Made by a program: the position numbers and the translations under genes. This document shows positions 44,356 to 52,930 of a stretch of 64,000 nt of DNA, one piece after another. Where the stretch lies: the NCBI RefSeq assembly GCF_002252705.1, contig NZ_NQLA01000003.1:124001-188000 (forward strand), written 5' to 3'. The notes below the pieces were generated by a model, which was not told where the DNA came from, did not search any database, and saw nothing but the letters and a program-made list of their open reading frames with translations. The stretch comes from Vulcanococcus limneticus LL (GTDB lineage: Bacteria; Cyanobacteriota; Cyanobacteriia; PCC-6307; Cyanobiaceae). The stretch's first letter is position 1. Each line of letters begins with the position of its first letter.

Positions 44356-45240
44356 TCAGCCCCCGATCAGGGTTTCCAGAGCGGCGGTCACATCGCTCTG
44401 GCGCATCAGCGACTCACCCACCAGCACCGCATCGGCACCGGCGCTCACCACCCGATCGAGATCCTCCCGCGTGAACAGGCCCGATTCACTCACTAGCAAG
44501 GCGCCCTTGGCCCGCACCTGGTCGCCGTAGGTGGCCATCAGCTGCTCGGTGGTGGCCAGATCGGTGTGGAAACTGGCCAGATCACGGTTGTTGATGCCGA
44601 TCAGCTGCACTCCCTCAAGGCCCAGCACCCGCTCCATCTCGGCGCCGTCGTGCACCTCCACCAGCACCGCGAGCCCCAGGCTGCGGGCCGCCTTGAGCAG
44701 GTAGGACAGGTCCTGGTCGGAGAGGATGGCGGCGATCAGCAGGGCCGCATCGGCGCCAGCGGCGCGGGCTTGATAGAGCTGGTAGGGGCTGAGGATGAAG
44801 TCCTTGCACAGCAGCGGCAGCTCCACCACCTGGCGCACCTGCACCAGCACCTCGAAACCGCCCTGGAAGAACTGTTTGTCGGTGAGCACCGAGAGGCAGC
44901 TGGCCCCACCGGCGGCGTAACCCCGGGCAATGGCCTCGGGGTCGAAGTCCTCCCGGATCACGCCCTTGCTGGGGCTGGCCTTCTTCACCTCGGCGATCAC
45001 CGCCGGCTTGCGGCAGCTGGCCCGCAGGGCCGCCACGAAATCCCGCGTCGCGGGCAGCTCCGCCACCTGCTGCTGGAGCTTCTGCAGGCTCACCCGCTCC
45101 CGGGCCGCCGTCACCTCCCGGTCCTTCTCCCAGACGATCCGCTCGAGGATGTGGCGGGGCTCAGCATCCTCATGGGGGATGCCGTACTCCAGGTGCGCCA
45201 CTTTCACGGGGGGATTGGGGGGGCGGCGACGGATCTCCAA
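44356..45240 (-). CDS. trpC: Indole-3-glycerol phosphate synthase
   Basis: TrpC closes the indole ring in tryptophan biosynthesis. The 294-residue TIM barrel has the catalytic lysine in [10 protein letters not shown], the conserved [31 protein letters not shown] and [12 protein letters not shown], then [12 protein letters not shown]. The start is TTG 45240, chosen because it gives the cyanobacterial N-terminus [22 protein letters not shown]; no ATG fits. The first 50 residues are the usual cyanobacterial extension before the barrel. It is followed upstream by lpdA, 51 nt away. Confidence 0.96.
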   Translation of the reverse strand: MEIRRRPPNPPVKVAHLEYGIPHEDAEPRHILERIVWEKDREVTAARERVSLQKLQQQVAELPATRDFVAALRASCRKPAVIAEVKKASPSKGVIREDFDPEAIARGYAAGGASCLSVLTDKQFFQGGFEVLVQVRQVVELPLLCKDFILSPYQLYQARAAGADAALLIAAILSDQDLSYLLKAARSLGLAVLVEVHDGAEMERVLGLEGVQLIGINNRDLASFHTDLATTEQLMATYGDQVRAKGALLVSESGLFTREDLDRVVSAGADAVLVGESLMRQSDVTAALETLIGG

Positions 45241-45291
45241 GGGCCACGGGGGGCAGGGCCCTTGATCGTAGGAGTGGCCCGGATCAGGGCC

Positions 45292-46728
45292 CTACAGCGC
45301 CGCAGCCGCCTGCTTGTAGGCCACCTCCACCACTTCGCTGAGGGTGGGGTGGGTGTGCACCTCGGTGGCCAGCTGGCGCACGCTCTGGCGGCGGGCCACG
45401 GCGTTGGCGATCTCCTGGATCAGATCGGCGGCGTGCAGGCCGTAGATGTGGGCCCCGAGCACCTCGCCGGTGGCCTTGTTGAACAGCAGCTTCATCAGGC
45501 CGTCGCCCTCCAGCTCCGCCAGGGCCTTGGAGTTGGCCTTGAAGTAGCTGCGCACCGAGCCCAGCTCGAAGCCTTCCTGGGCCGCCAGGGCCTTGGCATC
45601 GACTTCGCTCAGGCCCACCGAGCTGATCTCGGGGTGGGTGAAGGTGGCTGCCGGTATCGAGCGGTAGTCGATCTGGCGCGGGTGGCCCAGGATGTTGTCC
45701 ACAGCCACGGTGCCCTGGGCGGCGGCGGTGTGGGCCAGCATCATCTTGCCGGTCACATCGCCCACGGCCCAGAGGTGGGGCACGGGGGCACCATCCACCA
45801 GCACCCGCAGCTGGTCATCCACCGGGATGAAGCCGCGGTTGGTCGCCACGCCGACGGCTTCGAGATTCAGCTCCTTGCTGGTGGGGATTCGGCCGGTCGC
45901 CACCAGCACCGCGTCCACCTCCAGGGTCTCCACCAGCTCCTTGGTGGCCATGGCGGCGAGCTCGATCCGCACCGGTGCGCCGGGGGTGATCTTGCGGGCG
46001 AGCACACCGGCGCGGGCGTCGATATCGCGGCCGTCGATCAGGTTGCGGGCAGCGATCTTGGCGATGTCGGGATCGAAGGTGGGCAGCACCCGATCCAGGG
46101 CCTCGATCATCGTGACCTCACAGCCCAGGGCGGTGTAGACGTCGGCGAATTCCAGGCCGATGTAGCCGCTGCCGATGATGGCGATCCAGCGGGGCAGCCA
46201 CTCCAGGCTGATGGCCTCGTCGCTGGTGAACACGGTGCGGCCATCGGTCTCGATGCCGGGGGGTACGAAGGGATCGGAGCCGGTGGCGATGATCACGTCG
46301 CGGGCGCTGAGCACCCGATCCACCCCGTTGATCTCGCGCACCCCCACCCGCTGGGCGCCCTCGAGACGGCCCTTGCCGCGAATGATCGTGACGCCGGCGC
46401 GCTCCAGGGTCTTGGTGAGGTTGGAACGGATCGTGGCCACCAGCTGGTTGGCGTGGTCGGCGATCTTCTGGCGCTCGAAGCGCACCGGGGCGGCGTGGAT
46501 GCCGAAGCCCTTGAGGTGCTCGGCGTCCGCCAGCTCCCGCACCCGGCCGCTGGCGGCCAACAAGGCCTTGGAGGGCACGCAGCCGCGGTTCACGCAGGTA
46601 CCGCCCATGTCGCGGCTCTCGATGATCGCGGTGCGCAGGCCGTGGTCGGCGGCGTGCTTGGCCGCGTCGAAGCCGCCGTAACCGGCACCGATGACGATCA
46701 CATCGAAGTCGAAGGAGGCGTCGCTCAC
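45292..46728 (-). CDS. lpdA: Dihydrolipoyl dehydrogenase (E3)
   Basis: The E3 flavoenzyme reoxidises dihydrolipoyl groups of pyruvate dehydrogenase, and the glycine cleavage system, with NAD. The 478-residue protein has the FAD site DVIVIGAGYGGFDAAKHAAD, the redox disulfide GGTCVNRGCVPSKALL, the NAD site IAIIGSGYIGLEFADVYTAL, and the catalytic HTHPTLSEVVE pair at the C-terminus. It starts at GTG 46728, 11 nt upstream of the SpoU gene's stop. No other PDH component is nearby, as usual in cyanobacteria. Confidence 0.97.
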   Translation of the reverse strand: MSDASFDFDVIVIGAGYGGFDAAKHAADHGLRTAIIESRDMGGTCVNRGCVPSKALLAASGRVRELADAEHLKGFGIHAAPVRFERQKIADHANQLVATIRSNLTKTLERAGVTIIRGKGRLEGAQRVGVREINGVDRVLSARDVIIATGSDPFVPPGIETDGRTVFTSDEAISLEWLPRWIAIIGSGYIGLEFADVYTALGCEVTMIEALDRVLPTFDPDIAKIAARNLIDGRDIDARAGVLARKITPGAPVRIELAAMATKELVETLEVDAVLVATGRIPTSKELNLEAVGVATNRGFIPVDDQLRVLVDGAPVPHLWAVGDVTGKMMLAHTAAAQGTVAVDNILGHPRQIDYRSIPAATFTHPEISSVGLSEVDAKALAAQEGFELGSVRSYFKANSKALAELEGDGLMKLLFNKATGEVLGAHIYGLHAADLIQEIANAVARRQSVRQLATEVHTHPTLSEVVEVAYKQAAAAL

Positions 46729-46739
46729 CGGGGCCCTGC

Positions 46740-47609
46740 TCAGTTGGCGGGCATTCTCCCCTGCCGCCAGCGCTCCAGCAGCAGGGGACCCGCCGCCACC
46801 GCCACATTGAGTGATTCCACAGCGGCGCTGTGGGGGATGGTGACGCGATGGCTGGCCAGCGCCGCCAGCTCGCTGTCCAGGCCGGCGCCCTCGTTGCCGA
46901 GCAGCACCACGGTGGGCAGGTTCCAGTCCAGCTGCCAGTAGGGCTGGGCCGTCGATGCGCCACCGCTGGCTCCACCGCCGCCAGCCACCACGGTGGCCAC
47001 CACCTGCTGGCCGGCTGCGCGGGCCCCGTGCAGGCGCTCCGCCAGCCCCTCGCGGCCGGCATCCCGCAGCAACGGCAGGGCCAGGGCCGCGCCGGCGGAG
47101 GCCCGCAGCACCTTGGGCTGCAACGGATCGGCACCGCCCCCCAGCCACACCTGCTGCACCCCGGCGGCCAGGGCGGTGCGCAGCAGTGTGCCGAGGTTGC
47201 CCGGATCCTGGAGCTGATCAAGGGCCAGGACGAACTGCGGCGCCGGGCCGGCCACCGGCAGGGCCGTCAGGGGCAGGGTCAGCACCACCCCATCGGGGTG
47301 TTCGGTGGTGGCCACGGCCGCCAGTACCTCCTCCCCCACGGGCTGCCGCCGCGTGACGGCCGGCAGGGCCGCCAGCAGGGGGCCGTGGGCCTCGCCCCAG
47401 CGCGGCGTGGACAGCACCAGCTCGGGCGCCAGGCCCAGGCGCAGCACCTCCTGCAGCAGGTGGGTTCCCTCCAGCAGCAGCAGCCCCTGCTCGCGCCGGC
47501 CCCGGCCCTGCTGCAGCGCCCGCAGCCTGGCCACCAGGGGGTTGCGGCGGCTGGTGATCAGCTCGACGGGCCGCTCGCCGCCGGGGGCGACGGACTCGAC
47601 GCGTCGCAC
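46740..47609 (-). CDS. SpoU (TrmH) family RNA 2'-O-methyltransferase
   Basis: A 289-residue SPOUT-class methyltransferase. All three family motifs are visible: motif 1 LQDPGNLGTLLRTALAAG, motif 2 LLGNEGAGL, motif 3 VTIPHSAAVESLNVAVAAGPLL. The N-terminal domain (ITSRRNPLVARLRALQQG and LLLEGTHLLQEVLRLGL) resembles the L30e-like part of RlmB/TsnR rRNA methylases. The substrate (23S rRNA or tRNA) cannot be told from sequence. Start is GTG 47609. The gene is flanked by lpdA and a small unknown gene, all on the minus strand. Confidence 0.9.
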   Translation of the reverse strand: MRRVESVAPGGERPVELITSRRNPLVARLRALQQGRGRREQGLLLLEGTHLLQEVLRLGLAPELVLSTPRWGEAHGPLLAALPAVTRRQPVGEEVLAAVATTEHPDGVVLTLPLTALPVAGPAPQFVLALDQLQDPGNLGTLLRTALAAGVQQVWLGGGADPLQPKVLRASAGAALALPLLRDAGREGLAERLHGARAAGQQVVATVVAGGGGASGGASTAQPYWQLDWNLPTVVLLGNEGAGLDSELAALASHRVTIPHSAAVESLNVAVAAGPLLLERWRQGRMPAN

Positions 47610-47634
47610 TGCGGTGGGATCAGAAGGGGTGGGA

Positions 47635-47883
47635 TCAGAAGGATTGATGGCGGCGCACCTGCAGGGTCTCGCTGATCACCAGCTTGGAGCCCTCCAGATC
47701 CAGACCCTTGACGGAGGCCACCTCTCCCTTGAGGCCCTCACTGGCGAGGTTTTTGATCAGCTCCTTGAGCAGGATGTCCTCCACCGTGGCCTGGTCGAGG
47801 CCGTCGGGGGTGAGCGATTCGAGGAACTTGCCCAGCTTCGCCGCCACCAGCTCGGAGGCATTGCTGATCTTGAGCACGATCAT
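47635..47883 (-). CDS. Small conserved cyanobacterial protein, unknown function
   Basis: An 82-residue soluble protein beginning MIVLKISNASELVAAKLGKFLESL and ending GSKLVISETLQVRRHQSF. It looks like an alpha/beta fold with two helices and charged ends. The pattern is one I associate with conserved small cyanobacterial proteins, but no function is known to me. It lies between the SpoU gene (25 nt) and a tRNA-Leu terminator. No Shine-Dalgarno is seen before the ATG. Confidence 0.75.
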   Translation of the reverse strand: MIVLKISNASELVAAKLGKFLESLTPDGLDQATVEDILLKELIKNLASEGLKGEVASVKGLDLEGSKLVISETLQVRRHQSF

Positions 47884-47952
47884 GGGGGAACACCAGCCTC
47901 CAGCGACCCTACGCAGGGGACCTACCCAGGACCGGACCGCTTCGATACCAAC

Positions 47953-47983
47953 AAAAAACCCTCCCGATGGTCTCGGGAGGGTT
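47953..47983 (-). terminator. Rho-independent terminator of tRNA-Leu(CAG)
   Basis: Eleven-bp perfect stem (47957-47967 with 47973-47983), five-base loop, and an A-tract at 47953-47958 on the plus strand that becomes a U-run on the minus-strand transcript. It lies 19 nt beyond the 3' end of tRNA-Leu. Confidence 0.9.
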
Positions 47984-48001
47984 GATGGAACCAAAGAAAA
48001 G

Positions 48002-48085
48002 TGCGGATGGGGAGACTTGAACTCCCACGACATTGCTGCCACTAGTACCTGAAACTAGCGCGTCTACCAATTCCGCCACATCCGC
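48002..48085 (-). tRNA. tRNA-Leu (anticodon CAG)
   Basis: The minus strand folds into a class II tRNA with acceptor stem GCGGATG / CATCCGC, D-arm GGAATTGGTAGAC, anticodon stem CTAGT/ACTAG around TTCAGGT with CAG at the anticodon positions, a long variable arm, and TTCAAGT in the T-loop. The discriminator A is 48002; CCA is not encoded. It reads leucine codon CUG. A terminator follows directly. Confidence 0.94.
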
Positions 48086-48262
48086 GTGGCTGGTCGCCAG
48101 AACGAATTCTGAACGACTAACGCTGCTGCCGCAAGGGCGACTGCCGCGGCCGCCGATGGCGACTCCGAAAATGTACCGCATGGCCGAACCGCGTCCCCCG
48201 GCCACCTGAGCGCCCAAACCAGACACCAGACCCACAGGCAAGCAAGCCAGTTCAGGCGCCGG

Positions 48263-48274
48263 CCGTCTAGACGG
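48263..48274. repeat. 12-bp perfect palindrome upstream of murA
   Basis: CCGTCTAGACGG reads the same on both strands. It lies 50-61 nt upstream of the murA ATG and 178 nt upstream of the divergent tRNA-Leu. It could be a dimeric protein site in the murA promoter; I found no second copy in the window. Confidence 0.45.
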
Positions 48275-48324
48275 TCTCAGGCTTCATTGTCAAGATGGGC
48301 CCCCACAGACGGGACACCCGTACC

Positions 48325-49620
48325 ATGACCGTCACTGTTGTCCCGTCTCAACAGGTTCTCAATCCGCAACTGGAAATCGCCGGTGGCCGGCGTCTCTCCG
48401 GAGAGGTACGGGTCAGCGGCGCCAAGAATTCAGCCCTGGTGCTGATGGCCGCCAGCCTGCTCACCGAGGACACCCTGCGGCTGCGCAACGTGCCGCCGCT
48501 CACCGACATTGCCGGCATGGGCGAGATCCTCGCCTCGCTCGGGGTGGGGGTGCGCCGCGGCAGCGACAGCATCGAGATGGACGGCAGCGGCCTGAACCAG
48601 TCCGCACCGCCCTATGAGCTGGTCAACAGCCTGCGGGCCAGCTTCTTCTGCATTGGCCCTCTACTGGCCAAGCTGGGCATCGCCCGGGTGCCCCTGCCCG
48701 GCGGCTGCCAGATCGGCACCCGCCCGGTCGTGGAGCACGTGAAGGGGCTCAAGGCTCTGGGCGCCCAGGTGACGATCGAGCATGGGGTTGTCTCGGCGGT
48801 GGTGCCGGGCCGCGGCCATCGCCTCAAGGGCGGCCGCATCCACCTGGACTGTCCGAGCGTCGGCGCCACCGAGACGCTGATGATGGCCGCGGCCCTCGCC
48901 GATGGCGAGACCGTGATCGAGAACGCCGCCCTCGAGCCTGAGGTGGTGGATCTGGCGGGCCTGCTGATCGCCATGGGCGCCCGGGTGCGCGGCGCCGGCA
49001 CGCCCACCATCAGGATCGTCGGGGTCGAGCGCCTGCACGGCGCCGACTACGCCGTGATCCCCGACCGCATCGAGGCCGGCACCCTGCTGCTGGCCGCCGC
49101 GATCACCCGCTCCACCCTCACCGTCGGCCCGGTGATCACCGACCACCTGGGCGCGGTGCTGACCAAGCTGGAGGAGGTGGGCTGCCGCCTGGACATCGAC
49201 GGCACCTGCGTCACGATCTCCGCCGACCAGATCAGGGCGGTGGACCTGCGCACCCAGCCCTTCCCCGGCTTCCCCACCGACCTGCAGGCCCCGTTCATGA
49301 GCCTGCTGGCCACGGCCCAGGGCACCAGCGTGATCACCGAGCACATCTTCGAGAACCGGCTCCAGCACGTGGGCGAGCTGCAGCGCATGGGGGCCGCCAT
49401 CCGCATGCAGGGCAACACCGCCTTCATCGAGGGGGTGCATCGGCTCAGTGGCGCACCGGTGAAGGGCAGCGACCTGCGGGCCTCAGCGGCCATGGTGCTC
49501 GCTGGCCTGGCGGCCGATGGCATCACCACCGTGCAGGGCCTGGAGTACCTCGATCGTGGCTATGCCGATCTGGAGGGCAAGCTCAATGCCGTGGGCGCCA
49601 CGATCCGTCGCGTCGGCTGA
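48325..49620 (+). CDS. murA: UDP-GlcNAc 1-carboxyvinyltransferase (MurA)
   Basis: MurA makes the first committed peptidoglycan step by adding enolpyruvate to UDP-GlcNAc. The 431-residue protein has the substrate Lys34-Asn35 in GAKNSALVL and the mobile-loop cysteine C128 in [12 protein letters not shown], the residue hit by fosfomycin. The ATG at 48325 is preferred; an upstream ATG at 48295 adds ten residues. It is flanked by tRNA-Leu genes on both sides, which is a useful landmark. No other mur genes are adjacent. Confidence 0.97.
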   Translation: MTVTVVPSQQVLNPQLEIAGGRRLSGEVRVSGAKNSALVLMAASLLTEDTLRLRNVPPLTDIAGMGEILASLGVGVRRGSDSIEMDGSGLNQSAPPYELVNSLRASFFCIGPLLAKLGIARVPLPGGCQIGTRPVVEHVKGLKALGAQVTIEHGVVSAVVPGRGHRLKGGRIHLDCPSVGATETLMMAAALADGETVIENAALEPEVVDLAGLLIAMGARVRGAGTPTIRIVGVERLHGADYAVIPDRIEAGTLLLAAAITRSTLTVGPVITDHLGAVLTKLEEVGCRLDIDGTCVTISADQIRAVDLRTQPFPGFPTDLQAPFMSLLATAQGTSVITEHIFENRLQHVGELQRMGAAIRMQGNTAFIEGVHRLSGAPVKGSDLRASAAMVLAGLAADGITTVQGLEYLDRGYADLEGKLNAVGATIRRVG

Positions 49621-49655
49621 GGCCCGTCCCTGCGGCTCGATAGAGTCGGGGTCGC

Positions 49656-49737
49656 GGGAGCGTGCCGGAATTGGTAGACGGACTCGACTCAAAATCGAGC
49701 GCCTTCGGGCATGTGGGTTCGAGTCCCACCGCTCCCA
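49656..49737 (+). tRNA. tRNA-Leu (anticodon CAA)
   Basis: Acceptor stem GGGAGCG / CGCTCCC, D-arm GGAATTGGTAGAC, anticodon stem CTCGA/TCGAG around CTCAAAA with CAA at the anticodon, a long variable arm GCGCCTTCGGGCAT and TTCGAGT in the T-loop. The discriminator is A (49737) and CCA is not encoded. It reads UUG. A weak -10 (TAGAGT 49641-49646) precedes it. No terminator separates it from argD. Confidence 0.95.
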
Positions 49738-49778
49738 TCAGTCCACCGCCGGCCCAGGCGCCTGCCGAGACCTCGGTG

Positions 49779-50978
49779 ATGGCCACCTACGGCCGCTTCC
49801 CGATCGAGCTGGTGCGCGGCCGGGGTGTCTGGGTGTGGGACAGCACCGGTAAGCGCTACCTCGACTGCGTTGCCGGCATCGCCGTCTGCACCCTCGGCCA
49901 CAGCAGCCGGGCCCTGCGCCGCGGCCTCACGGACCAGCTGCGCAAGCTGCAGCACGTCTCGAACCTCTACCGGATCCCGGAGCAGGAGCGGTTGGCGGCC
50001 TGGATCACGGCCAACAGCTGCGCCGACAAGGTCTTCTTCTGCAACTCCGGCGCCGAGGCCAACGAGGCCGCCATCAAGCTGGCCCGCAAGCACGGCCACG
50101 CGGTGCGCGGGATCGAAAACCCGGTGATCCTCACGGCCCAGGCCAGCTTCCACGGCCGCACCCTGGCCGCCGTGACCGCCACGGGCCAGCCCAAGTACCA
50201 CGAGGGCTTCGAGCCGATGGTGCAGGGCTTCCGCTACTTCCCCTACAACGACACGGCCGCCTTCGAGGCCCTGCTGGCCGAGTGTGAGGCCGAGGGGCCG
50301 CGGGTGGCCGCCGTGCTGCTCGAACCCCTGCAGGGCGAGGGCGGCGTCAACCCCGGCAACCCGGCCTTCTTCAAGCGCGTCCGCGAGCTCTGCAGTGAGC
50401 GCAGCATCCTGCTGATCTTTGATGAGGTGCAGGTGGGCGTGGGCCGCAGCGGCTGCCTGTGGGGCTATCAGAAGCTGGGGGTGGAGCCCGACGCCCTCAC
50501 CCTGGCCAAGGGCCTGGGCGGCGGCGTGCCGATCGGCGCCCTCGCGGTGAAGGCCACGGCCGATCAGCTGCGGGCGGGCGAACACGCCAGCACCTTCGGC
50601 GGCAACCCGCTGTCCTGCCGCGCCGGCCTGGTGGTGGCCGAGGAGCTGGCGCGCCGCAACCTGCCGGCCCACGCGGAGGCCATGGGGGTGCTGCTGCAGA
50701 ACCAGCTGGCAGACCTGGCCACCCGGCACCCGGAGCTGGCCGAGGGGGCCCGGGGCTGGGGCCTGCTGCAGGGCCTGGTGCTGCAGCCAGGTGGTCCCAG
50801 CGCCATCGAGGTGGTCAAGGCGGCCATGGCCGAGGGCCTGCTGCTGGTGCCGGCCGGCGCCCAGGTGGTGCGCTTCGTGCCGCCGCTCACGATCAAGCCC
50901 CGCCACATCCGCGAAGCGATCCGGCGCCTGGAGCGCGCCCTGCTGGCGTGCCGCACCACGACCCCTTCGGCGACCTGA
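49779..50978 (+). CDS. argD: Acetylornithine aminotransferase
   Basis: A 399-residue subgroup III aminotransferase that makes N-acetylornithine in arginine synthesis. PLP lysine K244 is in TLAKGLGGGV, aspartate D215 in IFDEVQVGVGR, and the SGAEANEAAIKLARKHG motif is at 89-105. The frame is open through the upstream tRNA-Leu, but the ATG at 49779 fits the family start (ATYGRFPIELVRG); a GTG one codon earlier is possible. Only 41 nt separate it from the tRNA, so some transcripts may be shared. The end overlaps the folC start by 31 nt. Confidence 0.95.
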   Translation: MATYGRFPIELVRGRGVWVWDSTGKRYLDCVAGIAVCTLGHSSRALRRGLTDQLRKLQHVSNLYRIPEQERLAAWITANSCADKVFFCNSGAEANEAAIKLARKHGHAVRGIENPVILTAQASFHGRTLAAVTATGQPKYHEGFEPMVQGFRYFPYNDTAAFEALLAECEAEGPRVAAVLLEPLQGEGGVNPGNPAFFKRVRELCSERSILLIFDEVQVGVGRSGCLWGYQKLGVEPDALTLAKGLGGGVPIGALAVKATADQLRAGEHASTFGGNPLSCRAGLVVAEELARRNLPAHAEAMGVLLQNQLADLATRHPELAEGARGWGLLQGLVLQPGGPSAIEVVKAAMAEGLLLVPAGAQVVRFVPPLTIKPRHIREAIRRLERALLACRTTTPSAT

Positions 50979-52252
50979 TCGCCCCCTTCAGCCGCCGGGG
51001 GGTGGACCTCGGCCTGGGGCGGCTGCAGCGGGCCCTGGCGGAGCTGGGCCATCCCGAGCGCCGCTTTGCGGCCGTGCAGGTGGCCGGCACCAACGGCAAG
51101 GGCTCGATCAGCACGATGCTGGAACGGATCGCCACGGCCGCCGGGATCCGCTGCGGCCTCTACACCTCGCCCCACCTGCTGAGCTGGTGTGAGCGGATCC
51201 GGCTGCCCTCGGGGCCGATCACGGAGGTGGCGCTGCGCCGCCAGCTGGAGGCCCTGCAGGGGCTGGGCCAGCGCCACGACCTCACCCCCTTCGAGCTGAT
51301 CACCGCCGCCGGCTTCGTCGCCTTTGCCGAGGCGGGGGTGGAGCTGGCGGTGCTGGAGGTGGGCCTGGGGGGGCGGCTCGATGCCACCACCACCCACCCG
51401 GATCGGTCCGTGCTGGCGATCGGCAGCATCGGCATGGATCACACCGAACACCTGGGCCCGACCCTGGCGGCGATCGCCGCTGAGAAGGCCGGCGTGTTCA
51501 GCAGGGGGGCCATCGCCGTGAGTGGGGCCCAGGATCCGGCCGTGGCGCGGGTGCTGGAGCGGCAGGCGGCCACGCACGGCACGGAGCTGCGCTGGGTGGC
51601 CCCCCTGGCACCGGAGGCCGAGGGCGGCCCGGTGCTGGGGCTGCGGGGCGATCTGCAACGCCACAACGCCGCGGTGGCGGTGGGGGCGGCCCAGGCCCTG
51701 GCGGAGCGGGGCTGGCCGATCGATGGGGCCGCCATCCGCCGCGGCCTGGCCGAAGCCCGCTGGCCGGGCCGGCTGGAGCGGCGCAGCGTCCGGGGCCGGC
51801 CCCTGCTGGTGGATGGGGCCCACAATCCCCCGGCCGCGGTGGCGCTTCGGCAGGAACTGGATGGGGCTGGGCGGGCCGCCGCGGGTCCCGCTCCCGGCGA
51901 GGGCGGAAGCACCAGAGCCCCTGACCCGCGGCGCTGGCTGATCGGCATCCAGCGCCACAAGGACGCGCCGGCGCTGCTGCGCACGCTGCTGCGGCCCGGC
52001 GATGCCGTGCGGGTGGTGGCCCTGCCGGAGCATCGCAGCTGGAGCGCCGCCGAACTGGGCGAGGCCCTCGAGGCCGCTGGCCCCGACCCCGGACGGAGCC
52101 CTGAATCCTGGAGCGGACCGGCTCCGGTGCTGGAAGCGGGCAGCGGCAGCCTGGAGGGCGACCTGGCCTGGCTAGCGGACTCGACCGCCCTGCCGGTGGT
52201 GGCCGGCTCCCTCTACCTGGTAGCGGCGGTGCTGCCGCTGCTTGATCCCTGA
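50948..52252 (+). CDS. folC: Folylpolyglutamate/dihydrofolate synthase
   Basis: FolC adds glutamate to dihydropteroate and to folates. The 434-residue protein has the P-loop VAGTNGKGS, the conserved SPHLLSWCERIRL, LEVGLGGRLDATTTHPD and GMDHTEHLG, and the late DGAHNPPAA. The GTG at 50948 overlaps argD by 31 nt and gives the common N-terminus FGDLIAPFSRRGVDLGLGRL. A Pro/Gly-rich insert around 315-330 breaks the C-terminal domain mildly, which is normal in this high-GC group. Confidence 0.93.
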   Translation: MPHHDPFGDLIAPFSRRGVDLGLGRLQRALAELGHPERRFAAVQVAGTNGKGSISTMLERIATAAGIRCGLYTSPHLLSWCERIRLPSGPITEVALRRQLEALQGLGQRHDLTPFELITAAGFVAFAEAGVELAVLEVGLGGRLDATTTHPDRSVLAIGSIGMDHTEHLGPTLAAIAAEKAGVFSRGAIAVSGAQDPAVARVLERQAATHGTELRWVAPLAPEAEGGPVLGLRGDLQRHNAAVAVGAAQALAERGWPIDGAAIRRGLAEARWPGRLERRSVRGRPLLVDGAHNPPAAVALRQELDGAGRAAAGPAPGEGGSTRAPDPRRWLIGIQRHKDAPALLRTLLRPGDAVRVVALPEHRSWSAAELGEALEAAGPDPGRSPESWSGPAPVLEAGSGSLEGDLAWLADSTALPVVAGSLYLVAAVLPLLDP

Positions 52253-52308
52253 CCGGCACGCCCGCCCTGGCCGCACCAGACTGGAACCGGTACCGCAGGC
52301 ACCCCGGC

Positions 52309-52899
52309 ATGGCCCACTCCCCCAGCGCCCCCCCGATCCCGATGCCCGCGGGGAGGCGGCGGCGCTGGAGGCCCCTGGTGCTGGCACCCGTGCTCGCCGC
52401 GGTGCTGGGCCTGGCGCTCTGGCTGCTGCCCGCCGCAACGCTGGCCCTGGACACCAGCACCGGTGTGGGTCTGCAGGAACGGGCCCTGTTCCAGGACACG
52501 GTGGACTACACCCTTACCAACCAGAGCGGCAAGGACTTCAGCGGCCAGCAGCTGGCCAACGCCTCCTTCGCCGGCGCCACCGGCAAGGGAGCCAGCTTCT
52601 CCGGCGCCAACCTGCACGGCGCGATCCTCACCCAGGGCGCATTCCCCGATGCCGACTTCAGCGGCGCCGACCTCTCCGAAGCCCTGCTGGATCGCGTGGA
52701 CCTCAGCGGCACCGACCTGCGCGGCGCCGTGCTGAGCGGCGTGATCGCCACCGGCGCCAACTTCAGCGGCGCCCAGATCGAGGCCGCCGATTTCACGGGC
52801 GCCCTGCTCGATCGCTTCGACCAGCGCCAGCTCTGCCAGCGGGCCAGCGGCACCAACCCCGTCACCGGCGCCGATACCCGCACCAGCCTGGAGTGCTGA
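52309..52899 (+). CDS. Membrane-anchored or exported pentapeptide-repeat protein
   Basis: A 196-residue protein with a basic N-terminus and a hydrophobic helix at 23-47 (LAPVLAAVLGLALWLLPAATL), which may be a signal peptide or anchor. From about 75 to 165 it has pentapeptide repeats of the A(D/N)LXX form (ANLHGAILTQG, ADFSGADLSEALL, VDLSGTDLRGAVL, ANFSGAQIEAADF), which build a right-handed beta helix. It ends LEC with a late cysteine. Similar lumenal pentapeptide proteins occur in cyanobacteria, some plant homologues in the thylakoid lumen; function unknown. Confidence 0.87.
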   Translation: MAHSPSAPPIPMPAGRRRRWRPLVLAPVLAAVLGLALWLLPAATLALDTSTGVGLQERALFQDTVDYTLTNQSGKDFSGQQLANASFAGATGKGASFSGANLHGAILTQGAFPDADFSGADLSEALLDRVDLSGTDLRGAVLSGVIATGANFSGAQIEAADFTGALLDRFDQRQLCQRASGTNPVTGADTRTSLEC

Positions 52900-52903
52900 C
52901 CGC

Positions 52904-52921
52904 AGCAGCCGAGCGGCTGCT
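52904..52921. repeat. Hairpin between convergent genes
   Basis: AGCAGCC (52904-52910) and GGCTGCT (52915-52921) form a perfect seven-bp stem with loop GAGC in the 31-nt gap between the pentapeptide and flavin oxidase stops. There is no T-run, so it may aid but not by itself make a terminator. Confidence 0.45.
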
Positions 52922-52930
52922 CCATCGGGC

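Noticed and set aside
44566-46941. Long plus-strand frame (791 codons) opposite trpC and lpdA
   Set aside because: Antisense shadow; both genes below it have intact catalytic motifs.
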